Below, piece by piece: positions 7,877-17,089 of a stretch of DNA of 64,000 nt. Source of the stretch: Actinophytocola algeriensis (lineage in GTDB: Bacteria > Actinomycetota > Actinomycetes > Mycobacteriales > Pseudonocardiaceae); the NCBI RefSeq assembly GCF_014203735.1, contig NZ_JACHJQ010000007.1:372001-436000 (forward strand), read 5' to 3'. Below the pieces are notes generated by a model that had not been told where the DNA came from, did not search any database, and was given only the letters and a program-made list of their open reading frames with translations. The position numbers were made by a program, and so were the translations under genes. The first letter of the stretch is position 1, and every line of letters starts with the position of its first letter.

Positions 7877-8962
7877 TCACTTCGGGTCCGCGCCATTCGA
7901 CTCGTTGTCGTTGTCGTTGCCGTCGGAGTCGGTGCGGTTGCCGCCGCCGAAGCGGCTGAACAGGTTGCCCGCCGCGCCCGACACGGCTTCGCCCACGTCG
8001 CTCAGCACCTTGGTCAGCGGGTCGGTGGAGTTCGACCACGACTCCTTGTAGGACCTTCCCGCCGCCTTGATGTCGTCCATCATCGACGAGGACGGCTGGT
8101 CGTCGGCGCGGCGCAGGTAGTCGCCCGCGAGGATCGCCCGGTACTCCTCCGACGCGGCCCAGCGTTGCAGTTGCGCGGCACGCACCACCGCGAACGGGTG
8201 GCTCATGCTCTCCACCGTCATCAGCTTCAGGATGCTGTCGCGGATGTCGTCGACATCCTCGTACTCCTTGGCCTGCTGCATGAACTCGGGGATGTCGATG
8301 TCGGACATCGACGTGCCGCCCGCCATGTACACGTGCTGGCGCAGCGCCGCCGCCGGGTCCTGCGAGCACAGCAGGCCCGCGCGGTCGGCGGTCAGCTCCG
8401 CCTTGCGGTACCACTCCATCAGCGCCGCGATCACCGCGCGCAGCCCCAGCGCCCCGATCGGTACCCACTGCACGGTGGCCTGCAGGCGCAGCAGCCGCAT
8501 GAGCAGCGTTCGCAGCACGTTGTGACCGGACAGCACGTGGCCCGTCTCGTGCCCGATCACCACCCGCATGCTCTCCAGGTCCAGCGCTTCGACCAGGCCG
8601 GTCGTGACCACGATGAACGGCTTGTCGATGCCGATCGCGTACGCGTTGGCCACCGGGTGGCGCGTCACGAACAGATCGGGTGTCGTGTCCAGGTCCAGGG
8701 TTTCCGCGCAGTCGAGCCGCAGCGTGTTGAGTTTCGGGTACTGCTTCTCCCCCACGCGGATCGCCGACGCGACGGCGTACAGGCGCTCCGCCCGCTCGTT
8801 CCACATGCCTGCGACGGCCTTCAGCACGGACGCCACCCCAGGCACGGCCCGCAACGCCGCCATGGCACCCCGGTCGGCTGGGTGCTCGTAGGCCCTCGGA
8901 CTGATCCCCCGGAAACGCACCCGCGTCGACGCGCTGCGCTCGATGTCGTTGTTCTCGGTCAC
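7877..8962 (-). CDS. M48-family zinc metallopeptidase
   Basis: HtpX/Ste24-like protease of 361 residues. The zinc motif HETGH is at about 138-142, and the third ligand is expected in the segment AELTADRAGLL. Between them is a moderately hydrophobic stretch (WVPIGALGLRAVIAAL). The C-terminus is polar and rich in Gly, Asn and Asp. A GGGAG ribosome site lies 6 bases before the GTG at 8962 but directly abuts the ATG at 8968, so the GTG is preferred. It is likely a membrane-associated quality-control protease; the target is unknown. Confidence 0.87.
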   Translation of the reverse strand: MTENNDIERSASTRVRFRGISPRAYEHPADRGAMAALRAVPGVASVLKAVAGMWNERAERLYAVASAIRVGEKQYPKLNTLRLDCAETLDLDTTPDLFVTRHPVANAYAIGIDKPFIVVTTGLVEALDLESMRVVIGHETGHVLSGHNVLRTLLMRLLRLQATVQWVPIGALGLRAVIAALMEWYRKAELTADRAGLLCSQDPAAALRQHVYMAGGTSMSDIDIPEFMQQAKEYEDVDDIRDSILKLMTVESMSHPFAVVRAAQLQRWAASEEYRAILAGDYLRRADDQPSSSMMDDIKAAGRSYKESWSNSTDPLTKVLSDVGEAVSGAAGNLFSRFGGGNRTDSDGNDNDNESNGADPK

Positions 8963-9076
8963 CTTCATCTCCCTCGGTCCGTGACGCCACCATAGGCCTC
9001 ACGACGTGAACAGCGAGTCGGTTCGCGCGGGACTAGGGTGGACGCGCCCCCGACGTGATCATCGAATGGAGAAGCG

Positions 9077-9613
9077 ATGAGCCTGGAGCGTCCCACCGCA
9101 CCGGATCCGTACGCGCTGCTGCCCGCGACCGGTTCGTTCACCGTGACGTCCACGGACGTGACCGACGGGCAGCAGCTGCCCACGAGCGCCGTGCACGGCA
9201 GCGCCGGTGGCGAGAACACCTCGCCGCAGCTGTCGTGGGAGGGCGCGCCGGACGGGACGAGGAGCTACGTGGTGACGTGCTTCGACCCGGACGCGCCCGT
9301 GCCAGGCGGGTTCTGGCACTGGATCGCCGTGAACATCCCCGCCTCGGTCACCGAGCTGGCCGCCGGCGCCGGCGCCGGCGACGCGAGCCTGCCGGGCGAG
9401 GCGTTCCACGTGCGCAACGACTTCTCCTCCCGCGACTTCGGCGGTGCCGCGCCGCCGCAGGGCGACGTGCCGCACCGCTACTACTTCGTGGTGCACGCGG
9501 TCGACGTGGAGGCACTGGAGGTCGACGAGAACGCCTCCGCCGCGGTGGTGAGCTTCAACCTGGCCTTCCACACCCTGGCCAGGGCCATCATCACACCCAC
9601 CTACCGCCACTAG
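9077..9613 (+). CDS. YbhB/YbcL-type PEBP-family protein
   Basis: A 178-residue phosphatidylethanolamine-binding-protein homologue (Raf-kinase-inhibitor-like). Seen are SPQLSW, the anion-pocket segment [19 protein letters not shown] around 72-90, and [11 protein letters not shown]. The bacterial family has no settled function. A GGAGA ribosome site precedes the ATG. It stands alone between the divergent M48 gene and mtr. Confidence 0.88.
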   Translation: MSLERPTAPDPYALLPATGSFTVTSTDVTDGQQLPTSAVHGSAGGENTSPQLSWEGAPDGTRSYVVTCFDPDAPVPGGFWHWIAVNIPASVTELAAGAGAGDASLPGEAFHVRNDFSSRDFGGAAPPQGDVPHRYYFVVHAVDVEALEVDENASAAVVSFNLAFHTLARAIITPTYRH

Positions 9614-9650
9614 CGGAATCCGCCAGGGCCGGTGCGGGTTGAATGACCAT

Positions 9651-11015
9651 GTGACGAACTTCGACCTGGTCATCATCGGCACCGGCTCCGGCAACTCCAT
9701 CCTCGACGAGCGGTTCGCCGGACAGCGCGTCGCGATCGTCGAGAAGGGCACGTTCGGCGGCACCTGCCTCAACGTCGGCTGCATCCCCACGAAGATGTTC
9801 GTGCACCCCGCCGACCTGGCCGCGACCCCCGCGAAAGCGGCGCGGCTCGGCGTGGACCTCTCGCTCGACGGCGTCCGCTGGACCGAGATCCGGGACCGCA
9901 TCTTCGGCCGGATCGACCCCATCGCCGCCGGTGGCCGGGAGTACCGGATCAACCACCCGGACAACGAGAACGTGACCGTGTACGAGGGCACGGCGCGGTT
10001 CACCGGGCCGCGCACGCTCGACGTGGACGGCGAGACCATCACCGCGGACCGGATGGTGCTCGCCGCCGGCGCCCGGCCGGTGCTGCCGGACATCCCGGGT
10101 CTCGACGAGGTCGGCTACCACACCAGCGACACGATCATGCGGCTCGAGGAGCTGCCCCGGCACCTGACGATCATCGGCAGCGGGTTCGTGTCGGCGGAGT
10201 TCGCGCACGTGTTCGCGTCGTTCGGCGTCGAGGTGACCGTCATCGCCAGGTCCGGTGCGCTGCTGCGGGGCGAGGACAGCGACATCTCGTCCCGGTTCAC
10301 GCAGCTCGCGGCGCAGACGTGGGACGTGCGGCTGAACCGGAAGGTGCTCGGCGCGTCCCGCGACGCCGCGGGCATCCGGCTGGAGCTGGACGGCGAGTCG
10401 CTGACGACGGACCTCGTCCTGGTGGCGATCGGCCGGACCCCGAACTCGGACCTGCTGAACCTGCCCGCCGCCGGGATCGAGGTGGCGTCGTCCGGGCACG
10501 TGGTCGTCGACGAGTTCCAGCACACGACCGCGGAGGGCGTGTGGGCACTGGGTGACATCAGCTCGCCCGTCGAGCTGAAGCACGTCGCGAACCACGAGGC
10601 CCGCGTCGTGCGGCACAACCTGCTGAACCCGGCGGCGCCGATCGCGGCCGACCACCGGTACGTGCCGCACGCCGTGTTCACGTCGCCGCAGGTGGCGGCG
10701 GTGGGGCTGACCGAGGAGCAGGCCCGTGCGCGTGGCGTCCGGTACGTCACCGCGACGCAGGACTACGCGGGCATCGCGTACGGCTGGGCGATGGAGGACA
10801 CCACCGGGTTCGCGAAGCTGCTCGCCGACCCCGCGTCCGGTCAGCTGCTCGGCGCGCACATCATCGGCCCGCAGGCGTCGACGCTGATCCAGCCGTTGAT
10901 CCAGGCGATGAGCTTCGGCCTCGACGCGCGGTCCATGGCAAGCGGCCAGTACTGGATCCACCCGGCCATGCCGGAGCTGGTCGAGAACGCGCTGCTGAAC
11001 CTGCCACTGGACTGA
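9651..11015 (+). CDS. mtr: Mycothione reductase
   Basis: FAD- and NADPH-dependent disulfide reductase that regenerates mycothiol from mycothione in the cytoplasm; 454 residues. The N-terminal FAD motif VIIGTGSGNSILDERF and the redox-active FGGTCLNVGCIPTK (C39, C44) are typical of Mtr rather than lipoamide dehydrogenase. The NAD(P) motif IIGSGFVSAEFAHVF follows, and the C-terminal dimer-interface HPAMPELVENAL is intact. The GTG at 9651 matches the family N-terminus; an ATG at 9639 would add four residues. It supports assignment to a mycothiol-making actinobacterium. Confidence 0.93.
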   Translation: MTNFDLVIIGTGSGNSILDERFAGQRVAIVEKGTFGGTCLNVGCIPTKMFVHPADLAATPAKAARLGVDLSLDGVRWTEIRDRIFGRIDPIAAGGREYRINHPDNENVTVYEGTARFTGPRTLDVDGETITADRMVLAAGARPVLPDIPGLDEVGYHTSDTIMRLEELPRHLTIIGSGFVSAEFAHVFASFGVEVTVIARSGALLRGEDSDISSRFTQLAAQTWDVRLNRKVLGASRDAAGIRLELDGESLTTDLVLVAIGRTPNSDLLNLPAAGIEVASSGHVVVDEFQHTTAEGVWALGDISSPVELKHVANHEARVVRHNLLNPAAPIAADHRYVPHAVFTSPQVAAVGLTEEQARARGVRYVTATQDYAGIAYGWAMEDTTGFAKLLADPASGQLLGAHIIGPQASTLIQPLIQAMSFGLDARSMASGQYWIHPAMPELVENALLNLPLD

Positions 11016-11369
11016 CTCTCTTATCAGACGATTTCGCCACCATTTCCCCACCCCTGACGTTTCTTGTCGATTCAGAAGAATCGTCGGTGATCCGCGTCAC
11101 GTGTTTGTGATGCTTTTGTGATCGACAGGGTCACTCTTTCGAGTGAGGCAGACGCCTGGTTGGCCCAATGGCACCGTGGTCACAGCAGAGTCGTTTGCGC
11201 ATTGTCGCAGGACATCGTGCAAAGATCACGGATTGGTAACGGCTCTCGGAAATTGTGGGTGACACTTCCGGGCCGACACTCACTCCTGTCCGTGAATTGA
11301 CTTCACCGACGGTAATCACAATTCTGGGGTCCTTCCGTCGGGGAATCCTGTCCGCAGAAGAACCTGGAG
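11016..11369 (+). other. Non-coding region between mtr and the wall-anchored protein gene
   Basis: These 354 bases contain no convincing gene and are less GC-rich than their surroundings. A small hairpin CGATTC-AGAA-GAATCG at 11068-11083 lies 53 bases after the mtr stop and may end its transcript. The rest presumably holds the promoter of the following gene, but I see no clear -35/-10 pair. Confidence 0.5.
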
Positions 11370-12290
11370 ATGACCTTGCGTCGTACCCGCATGCTCGCGT
11401 CCGGATGTGGCCTGATCGGCGTCGCCGCGCTGGCAGCGGTCCTCACCGCGCCGCCTGCACTCGCCGGCAACGGGCCGCGCGGCTCCGCCTACGCGCTGTC
11501 CGTCACGACCACGCTGCTCGACCAGCCACTGGTGAAGATCGATCCCCGCCCGACCGCGGTGTACCCGCGCGGCGGCAGTGACTCGCTGGTCAAGGTGGGC
11601 CCCGACGTCGCGGGCCTGGTGACCGCGAACGCGCTGAACGCGTCGTCCGTCCTCAAGGGACGAACGCTGGTCAGCGCGGCCAGCATCGCCGACGTGGTGG
11701 TGAAGAACCTGCTCAGCGCGTCGGTGATCGAGGCCGACTGTGTGGCCGGTCCGACCGGTGTGACGGGCAAGTCCACCATCGCCGACCTGACGGTGCTGGG
11801 CCAGAAGATCGATGTCACCTCGCCCCTGCCGGGTGAGATCGACGTGCTCGGCATCGCGAAGGTCCGCGTCAACGAACAGGTCCGCAGCGGCAGGACCCTC
11901 ACGGTCAACGCCGTGCACGTCATCGTCGGCGGCCCGGTCGGCAACGTCACGAGCGCCGACATCGTGCTGTCGCAGGCGAAGTGCGCGTGGCACGGCACCA
12001 CCACCCCGCCGACGACCACCACGACCACGACGCCGCCGGGCACCACGGAACCGAGCGAACCGCCGACCAGCACGACGGACCCGAGCGAGCCGACATCGAC
12101 CACCACGCCGGACGACGACGAGCCCACCACCACGAAGCAGGGCATCTCGAAGGCGTCGAACGACGAGGACCTGGCCGAAACCGGCGCGAGCGGCATCGTG
12201 CCGATCTCGCTGGGGGCGCTGGCGCTCCTGGCCGCGGGCGGTACGACGCTGTTCATCGCGCGGCGCAAGCGCACGGCAAGCCAGGACTGA
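11370..12290 (+). CDS. LAETG-type sortase-anchored surface protein
   Basis: A secreted, wall-anchored protein of 306 residues. The signal peptide has a basic start and a hydrophobic core at 12-30 ending in ALAG. The mature part to about residue 205 is a beta-strand-rich domain of unknown function. A Thr/Pro/Ser-rich stalk follows, then LAETG at about 271, a hydrophobic helix, and the basic tail ARRKR. LAETG is the motif recognised by class E sortases. No sortase is in the window. The ATG at 11370 directly follows GGAG, so a TTG at 11376 is an alternative start. Confidence 0.85.
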   Translation: MTLRRTRMLASGCGLIGVAALAAVLTAPPALAGNGPRGSAYALSVTTTLLDQPLVKIDPRPTAVYPRGGSDSLVKVGPDVAGLVTANALNASSVLKGRTLVSAASIADVVVKNLLSASVIEADCVAGPTGVTGKSTIADLTVLGQKIDVTSPLPGEIDVLGIAKVRVNEQVRSGRTLTVNAVHVIVGGPVGNVTSADIVLSQAKCAWHGTTTPPTTTTTTTPPGTTEPSEPPTSTTDPSEPTSTTTPDDDEPTTTKQGISKASNDEDLAETGASGIVPISLGALALLAAGGTTLFIARRKRTASQD

Positions 12291-12311
12291 CCCGGCCAGC
12301 ACGCTGACCAG

Positions 12312-12353
12312 CCGCGGCGGTGGGCCCGGTCCCCACGGACCCCACCGCCGCGG
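12312..12353 (+). terminator. Strong GC-rich terminator hairpin
   Basis: A perfect 13-bp stem (CCGCGGCGGTGGG at 12312-12324 with CCCACCGCCGCGG at 12341-12353) encloses a 16-base loop that can pair internally. It lies 21 bases after the surface-protein stop. No T-run follows, which is common in actinobacteria. Confidence 0.85.
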
Positions 12354-12466
12354 TGTCCGCGTTTCGGCCTCCGGCCCCGATGCCCATCTCCCAGCGGGGA
12401 CCTACGACGACGGCGTGCGAGCGCCGGGTTGTCCACAGGACGCTCGACCGTCCACAGGCGGGACGC

Positions 12467-13171
12467 TCACAGTCCCAGGTAGGCCTGCCTGATCAGCGGT
12501 GACTCCTCCAGCTCCGCCGCGGTGCCCGCCAGCACCAGCGACCCCGTCTGCAGCACGTACAGCCGGTCCGACAGCCGCAGCGCCGCCCGCAGGTTCTGTT
12601 CCACCAGCAGAACAGTCACCCCCTCGGCGCGCACCTGGGAGATCGCGTCGAAGATCAGCTCCGCGGTGCGCGGCGCGATGCCCAGCGACGGTTCGTCCAG
12701 CACCAGCAGCCGCGGCTTGCTCATCAGCGCCCGGCCCAGCGCCAGCATCTGCTGCTCCCCGCCCGACAGCATCCCCGCCTTCTGGCCCATCCGCTCCCCC
12801 AGCACGGGGAACAGCGACACCACCCGGGCCAGCAGCTCGGCACGCACAGCACGGTCCCGCTGCAGGTACGCACCCAGGATCAGGTTCGCCCGCACGGTCT
12901 GGTGTGCGAACAGCCGCCGCCCCTCCGGCACCAGCGCCAGCCCCAGCCGGGCGATGGCGTGCGCGGGCAGACGCGAGACATCCCGGCCGTCGAAGACCAC
13001 CGAGCCGCCAATGGGGCGGTGCAGCCCGGCGATGGCGGCGAGAACGCTCGACTTCCCCGCCCCGTTCGAGCCGACCAGCGACACCAGCTCACCGGCGGAC
13101 AACGACAGCGACACCCCGTTCACGGCAGGCGCGTCCTGGTACGACACCCGCAGGTCGGTCACCGTCAGCAT
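12467..13171 (-). CDS. livF: Branched-chain substrate ABC transporter ATP-binding protein (LivF-like, second system)
   Basis: ATPase subunit of 234 residues with Walker A GSNGAGKSS near 36-44, signature LSGGEQQ and Walker B LLVLDEP. It is the last gene of the operon kinase-SBP-livH-livM-livG-livF, and its ATG overlaps the livG stop as TGATG. It is only moderately similar to the LivF at 1566-2369, so this is an independent transporter rather than a recent duplicate. Confidence 0.93.
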   Translation of the reverse strand: MLTVTDLRVSYQDAPAVNGVSLSLSAGELVSLVGSNGAGKSSVLAAIAGLHRPIGGSVVFDGRDVSRLPAHAIARLGLALVPEGRRLFAHQTVRANLILGAYLQRDRAVRAELLARVVSLFPVLGERMGQKAGMLSGGEQQMLALGRALMSKPRLLVLDEPSLGIAPRTAELIFDAISQVRAEGVTVLLVEQNLRAALRLSDRLYVLQTGSLVLAGTAAELEESPLIRQAYLGL

Positions 13172-13881
13172 CAGGCCCCCAAGTACGCGTCGAGCACGGC
13201 CTGGTCCTTGACAGCGTCGTCAGGGCTGCCCGTAAAGATCAGCTTCCCGAAGTCCAGCACCACCAGCCGTGGGCAGAGGCTCATGACCACCTGCATCACG
13301 TGTTCCACCAGCACGATGGTGATCCCCTGCGCGTGCACCTGTTCGATCAGCGAGATGGCCTCCGCCGTCTCCGTGGGAGTGAGCCCCGACAGGACCTCGT
13401 CCAGCAGCAACAGCCGCGGCGAGGTCGCCAAGGCACGTGCCAGCTCCAGGCGTTTCTTCGTCGCACCGGTCAGGGTGGCGGCCGGGCGGTGCGCGTACGA
13501 ACCCAGGTTGGTCTCGGCGCACACGCGCTCCGCCACGGCTCGAGCCGACGCCTTCGTCCGGTGGCGCAGGTGGGCGGCCGTCGTCAGGTTCTCGAGCACG
13601 GTCATCGAGCCGAAGACGCGCATCAGCTGGAACGTCCTGCCCACCCCGGCGCGGGCCGCCTCGTGTGGCTGCCAGCCGGTGATGTCCTTGCCCGCGAACG
13701 AGATCCGGCCCGCCGTCGGGCGCTGGGCACCCGCGATCATCGAGAACAGCGTGCTCTTCCCGGCGCCGTTCGGGCCGATGAGCCCGGTGATCGTGCCTTC
13801 CGGCACCTCGAACGACACGTCCGACACCGCCGCCAGGCCACCGAACCGCTTGGTCACCCCGTCGACCGAAAGCAGGGTCAT
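13171..13881 (-). CDS. livG: Branched-chain substrate ABC transporter ATP-binding protein (LivG-like, second system)
   Basis: ATPase subunit of 236 residues starting at the ATG at 13881 that overlaps the livM stop (ATGA). Walker A is GPNGAGKST. The signature position reads LTGATKK instead of LSGGQ, a relaxed form also seen in LivG proteins. Walker B is LLLLDEV, with valine in place of the usual proline. The H-loop LVEHVMQVV is present. Both neighbours overlap it, so stoichiometric co-translation is expected. Confidence 0.92.
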   Translation of the reverse strand: MTLLSVDGVTKRFGGLAAVSDVSFEVPEGTITGLIGPNGAGKSTLFSMIAGAQRPTAGRISFAGKDITGWQPHEAARAGVGRTFQLMRVFGSMTVLENLTTAAHLRHRTKASARAVAERVCAETNLGSYAHRPAATLTGATKKRLELARALATSPRLLLLDEVLSGLTPTETAEAISLIEQVHAQGITIVLVEHVMQVVMSLCPRLVVLDFGKLIFTGSPDDAVKDQAVLDAYLGA

Positions 13882-14888
13882 CGCCGCACCCTCCGGTAGC
13901 CGCGTTTGACCAGGTTCACCAGGCCGCGCGGGTCGACCACCGCCACCAGGATGATCAGCGCGCCGAACATCATCAGGTCGATCGTGCGGCCCGTCGCCGA
14001 GAGGTAGGTCCTGGTGTACTCCTGCAGCGCGATCACCAGCCACGCACCGAGGATCGGGCCCCACATCGAACCGGCGCCGCCGACCACCGCGATCAGCGCG
14101 ATGGCCGTCGACAGCGACAGGTCAGAACTCGAGCTGGGGTCCACGAACGTCACGAACATGACGTGGAAGCTGCCCGCGATCGACGTCAGCGCCGCCGACA
14201 TGGCCACCGCGTACAGCTTGTACCGCCGGACCGGCACCCCCACGGCCGAGGCGGCGACGTCGTCGTCGCGGATGGCCTCCAGGTAGCTGCCGATGCGGCC
14301 GCGCAGGAAGAGCCACGCCGCGACCGTCGCCACCGCGAACAGGCCCAACGCGGTGTAGTAGTACTCGGTCTTGTCCCGCAACGAGAACGTGAGGTTCCAG
14401 AAGCCCTCGTCCAGGAACGGCACCGACAGGCCGTCCGTCGCGCCGAGCCACTGGATGTTCGGCAGGATCGACATCACCATCATGCCGATGGCGAGCGTCG
14501 CGATCGAGAAGTAGTGGCCCCGCAACCGGAACGTCGGCAGTCCGATGAGGACGCCCAGCACAGCCGCCAGCAGCGCGATCGGCATCATCGTCAGCCACGG
14601 CGACCAGCCGCCGGTCACGAGCAGCGTCGTGCCGTACATGCCGGTGCCGAAGAACACCGCGTGCCCGAAGGAGATCTGGCCCGCGTACCCGCCGAGGATG
14701 TTCCACCCCGTCGACGCGATCGCCATGGTCAGCGCCGTGACGCCGATCGTCTGCAGGAACGACGTCTTCGCCACCAGCGGGTACACCACCAGGAGCACGG
14801 CGACCACCGCGATCCCCGCGTACCGGCCCCACGGCACCTTCCTCGCGGGCACCGGCCGCGCGGACGGCGGTGCGAGTGTGGCGGTCAT
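13878..14888 (-). CDS. livM: Branched-chain substrate ABC transporter permease (LivM-like)
   Basis: Integral membrane subunit of 336 residues with about ten hydrophobic segments. The LivM-type motif GYAGQISFGHAVFFGTGMYG lies near residue 75. The coupling-loop region ALRDDD-type sequence appears here as AIRDDDVAASAVGV. The ATG at 14888 overlaps the livH stop. An Ala/Pro-rich N-terminal extension of about 20 residues precedes the first helix. Confidence 0.93.
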   Translation of the reverse strand: MTATLAPPSARPVPARKVPWGRYAGIAVVAVLLVVYPLVAKTSFLQTIGVTALTMAIASTGWNILGGYAGQISFGHAVFFGTGMYGTTLLVTGGWSPWLTMMPIALLAAVLGVLIGLPTFRLRGHYFSIATLAIGMMVMSILPNIQWLGATDGLSVPFLDEGFWNLTFSLRDKTEYYYTALGLFAVATVAAWLFLRGRIGSYLEAIRDDDVAASAVGVPVRRYKLYAVAMSAALTSIAGSFHVMFVTFVDPSSSSDLSLSTAIALIAVVGGAGSMWGPILGAWLVIALQEYTRTYLSATGRTIDLMMFGALIILVAVVDPRGLVNLVKRGYRRVRR

Positions 14889-15745
14889 CGGCTGCCTCGC
14901 AGACCCTGCGGGCGCACCACGAGCACCAGCAGGTAGATCCCGAGCGCGGCGGTCAGCGTGTACCCCGACAGGTACAGGCCCACCACGCCCTGCACGACAC
15001 CGAGCAGCAGCCCGGCGAGCGCGGCGCCGAACACGCTGCCGAACCCGCCGAGCGCCACCGCGATGAACGACATGATCCCGAACGTCGCACCGGCGAGCGG
15101 GTCGATGCCGAAGTTGTTGATGAGCAACGCACCCGCGACTCCGGTCGACACACCGGCGAGTGCCCACGTGAGCCCGTACATGCGACCCGAGTTGATGCCC
15201 ATGAGCGACGCGCCCGCCGCGTCCTCGCCGACCGCCTGCAGCGCCCGGCCGGTCTCCGTGCGGTACACGAACCAGGCGAGCGCACCGGTCGCGACGAGCG
15301 CGCCGACCGCGGACACCAGCTGCGCGCCGGTGACCGCCACGCCCCCGACGACCACCCGGATGCCGCCGACGATCGGGTCCTCGATCCGGCGCGGGGTCGC
15401 GGTGAACGCGAACTGGATCGCCCCGCGCAAGAACGTCAGCAGCCCGAACGTCACCACCATCTGCGCGAGCTGCGTCGAGCCGAGCACCGGGCGGATGATC
15501 CCGGCGTACACCAGGACCGCCACCAGCGCGAGCGTCAGCGCCGCGATCGGGATCGCGATCAGCGGGTCGATCCCGGCGAGCGACCAGCACACGAACCCCG
15601 CGTACATCGCGACCATGATGAAGTCGCCGTGCGCGAAGTTCAGCATGTTGGTGACGCCGAAGACCAGCGTGAGGCCAACGGCGGCCAGGGCGAACACCGC
15701 GCCGAGGAACGCGCCGTTGGTCAACGCCTGCAGAAGGTCCTGCAT
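14885..15745 (-). CDS. livH: Branched-chain substrate ABC transporter permease (LivH-like)
   Basis: Integral membrane subunit of 286 residues with about eight hydrophobic segments. The diagnostic LivH motif is GLTLVFGVTNMLNFAHGDF near 25-43, and the coupling segment GRALQAVGEDAAGASLMGI lies near 154-172. It begins 4 bases after the binding-protein stop and overlaps livM by ATGA. Confidence 0.93.
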   Translation of the reverse strand: MQDLLQALTNGAFLGAVFALAAVGLTLVFGVTNMLNFAHGDFIMVAMYAGFVCWSLAGIDPLIAIPIAALTLALVAVLVYAGIIRPVLGSTQLAQMVVTFGLLTFLRGAIQFAFTATPRRIEDPIVGGIRVVVGGVAVTGAQLVSAVGALVATGALAWFVYRTETGRALQAVGEDAAGASLMGINSGRMYGLTWALAGVSTGVAGALLINNFGIDPLAGATFGIMSFIAVALGGFGSVFGAALAGLLLGVVQGVVGLYLSGYTLTAALGIYLLVLVVRPQGLRGSR

Positions 15746-15749
15746 GAAC

Positions 15750-17048
15750 TTACTTGCGTGCTTCCGAAGCGGGCCAGACGATCTCCTGAGCGGCCACGTC
15801 CTTCGGGTACACGACCTTCCACACCCCGTCGAGCCGCTGCTCGACCACCGCGCGGGCGCCGGTGTTCTGGTGCTGGTCGTCGAACTTGATGCCGTCCCAC
15901 GGCATGATCGTGTCGCGGCCGGGGATGTCCAGCGCGGTCAGCGCGGCGCGGATCTGGTCCGGGTCGACGGAACGCGCGTTGTTCACCGCCTGCGCCAGCG
16001 CCATCATCGTGGTGAACACGCGCGCGGAGTTCTCGGTCAGCGGCGCGTCGTACCGCTTCTGGTACTCGTCCGCCACGATCTTCGCGGCCGGGTTGCGGTT
16101 GCCGAGGTCCTCCGACCACGCCACACGGCGCGACATGCCCTCCAGGCCGTCACCAGCGGACTCGATGAACCCCGCGTCGATGAAGCCGGCACCGAACGCC
16201 ATCACGGCGGGCGGGACGTAGTCGAGCTGCTCGGTGGCGTTGATGAACAGCGTCGCGGTCGGCGGGTAGGCCACCACGAACACCGTGTCCGGCTCGGCCG
16301 CGCGCACGTTCTGCAGCTGCGAGGTCAGGTCGGTCGCGGCCGGGTCGAACGGCACGTCCGCGACGATCTGCTTGTTGTTCGACTCGGCGAGGCTCTTCGC
16401 GACCTTCGCCGCGTCCGTGCCGAACGTGTTGTTCATGTACAGCAGGGCGATCCTGTCGGCCGGGACGTCCTTCTTCTTCTGTTCGTCGAGCAGGCCGAAG
16501 AACGACTGGGCGTACGTGACGTCCGTGGGACCGGTGCGGAAGAACCACTTCAGGCCCTGCTGTGTCAGCGCGGGCGAGGACGAGATGCTGGTGACGAACG
16601 GCACCTGCAGCCGTTCTGCCTGCTGTGCCGCGGTTTTCGTGACACCGGACTCCAGCGCGCCTGCGAGCACGTGTACCTCCTCGTCGTTGACGAGGTGGTT
16701 GACCGCGCTGGCGCCGTTCTCCGGCTTGCCCTGCGTGTCCGCGGGCACGATCGTGAACTTGGCGTGGTCCAGGTTCGGCACGCCCTTGTCGTTCGCCAGC
16801 GGCAGCTTCAACCCGGGCAGGCCGTCGTTGAGGATGTCGGCGGCCAGCTCGGCGCCCTGCAGCGCGTCCTTGCCCAGCGGCGCGTTCGGGCCGGACAGCG
16901 GCAGCGGGGCGCCGATCTTGATCTCCGTCACGTCGGCGCCGCCGCCGTCGGCACCGGACGTCGAGCACGCGGACACCGCGAGCACCGCGGTCACGGCCGC
17001 GACGGCGATGACCCGGCCTCTGCGTGAGGCCGACACACGCTGGAACAC
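15750..17048 (-). CDS. Branched-chain-type ABC transporter substrate-binding lipoprotein
   Basis: Periplasmic-binding-protein-like receptor (peripla_BP_6 type) of 432 residues, lipid-anchored outside the membrane. The GTG at 17048 has an AAGGAG ribosome site 5 bases upstream. The signal peptide ends in the lipobox LAVSAC, with cysteine at residue 28. The mature part begins TEIKIGAPLPLSGPNA, typical of the family. Ligand could be an amino acid, amide, urea or short acid. The gene directly follows a sensor kinase gene, an unusual pairing. Confidence 0.92.
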   Translation of the reverse strand: MFQRVSASRRGRVIAVAAVTAVLAVSACSTSGADGGGADVTEIKIGAPLPLSGPNAPLGKDALQGAELAADILNDGLPGLKLPLANDKGVPNLDHAKFTIVPADTQGKPENGASAVNHLVNDEEVHVLAGALESGVTKTAAQQAERLQVPFVTSISSSPALTQQGLKWFFRTGPTDVTYAQSFFGLLDEQKKKDVPADRIALLYMNNTFGTDAAKVAKSLAESNNKQIVADVPFDPAATDLTSQLQNVRAAEPDTVFVVAYPPTATLFINATEQLDYVPPAVMAFGAGFIDAGFIESAGDGLEGMSRRVAWSEDLGNRNPAAKIVADEYQKRYDAPLTENSARVFTTMMALAQAVNNARSVDPDQIRAALTALDIPGRDTIMPWDGIKFDDQHQNTGARAVVEQRLDGVWKVVYPKDVAAQEIVWPASEARK

Positions 17049-17089
17049 TGGAACTCCTTGACTCACAAGAGGAATCGAACAGGAATCGG

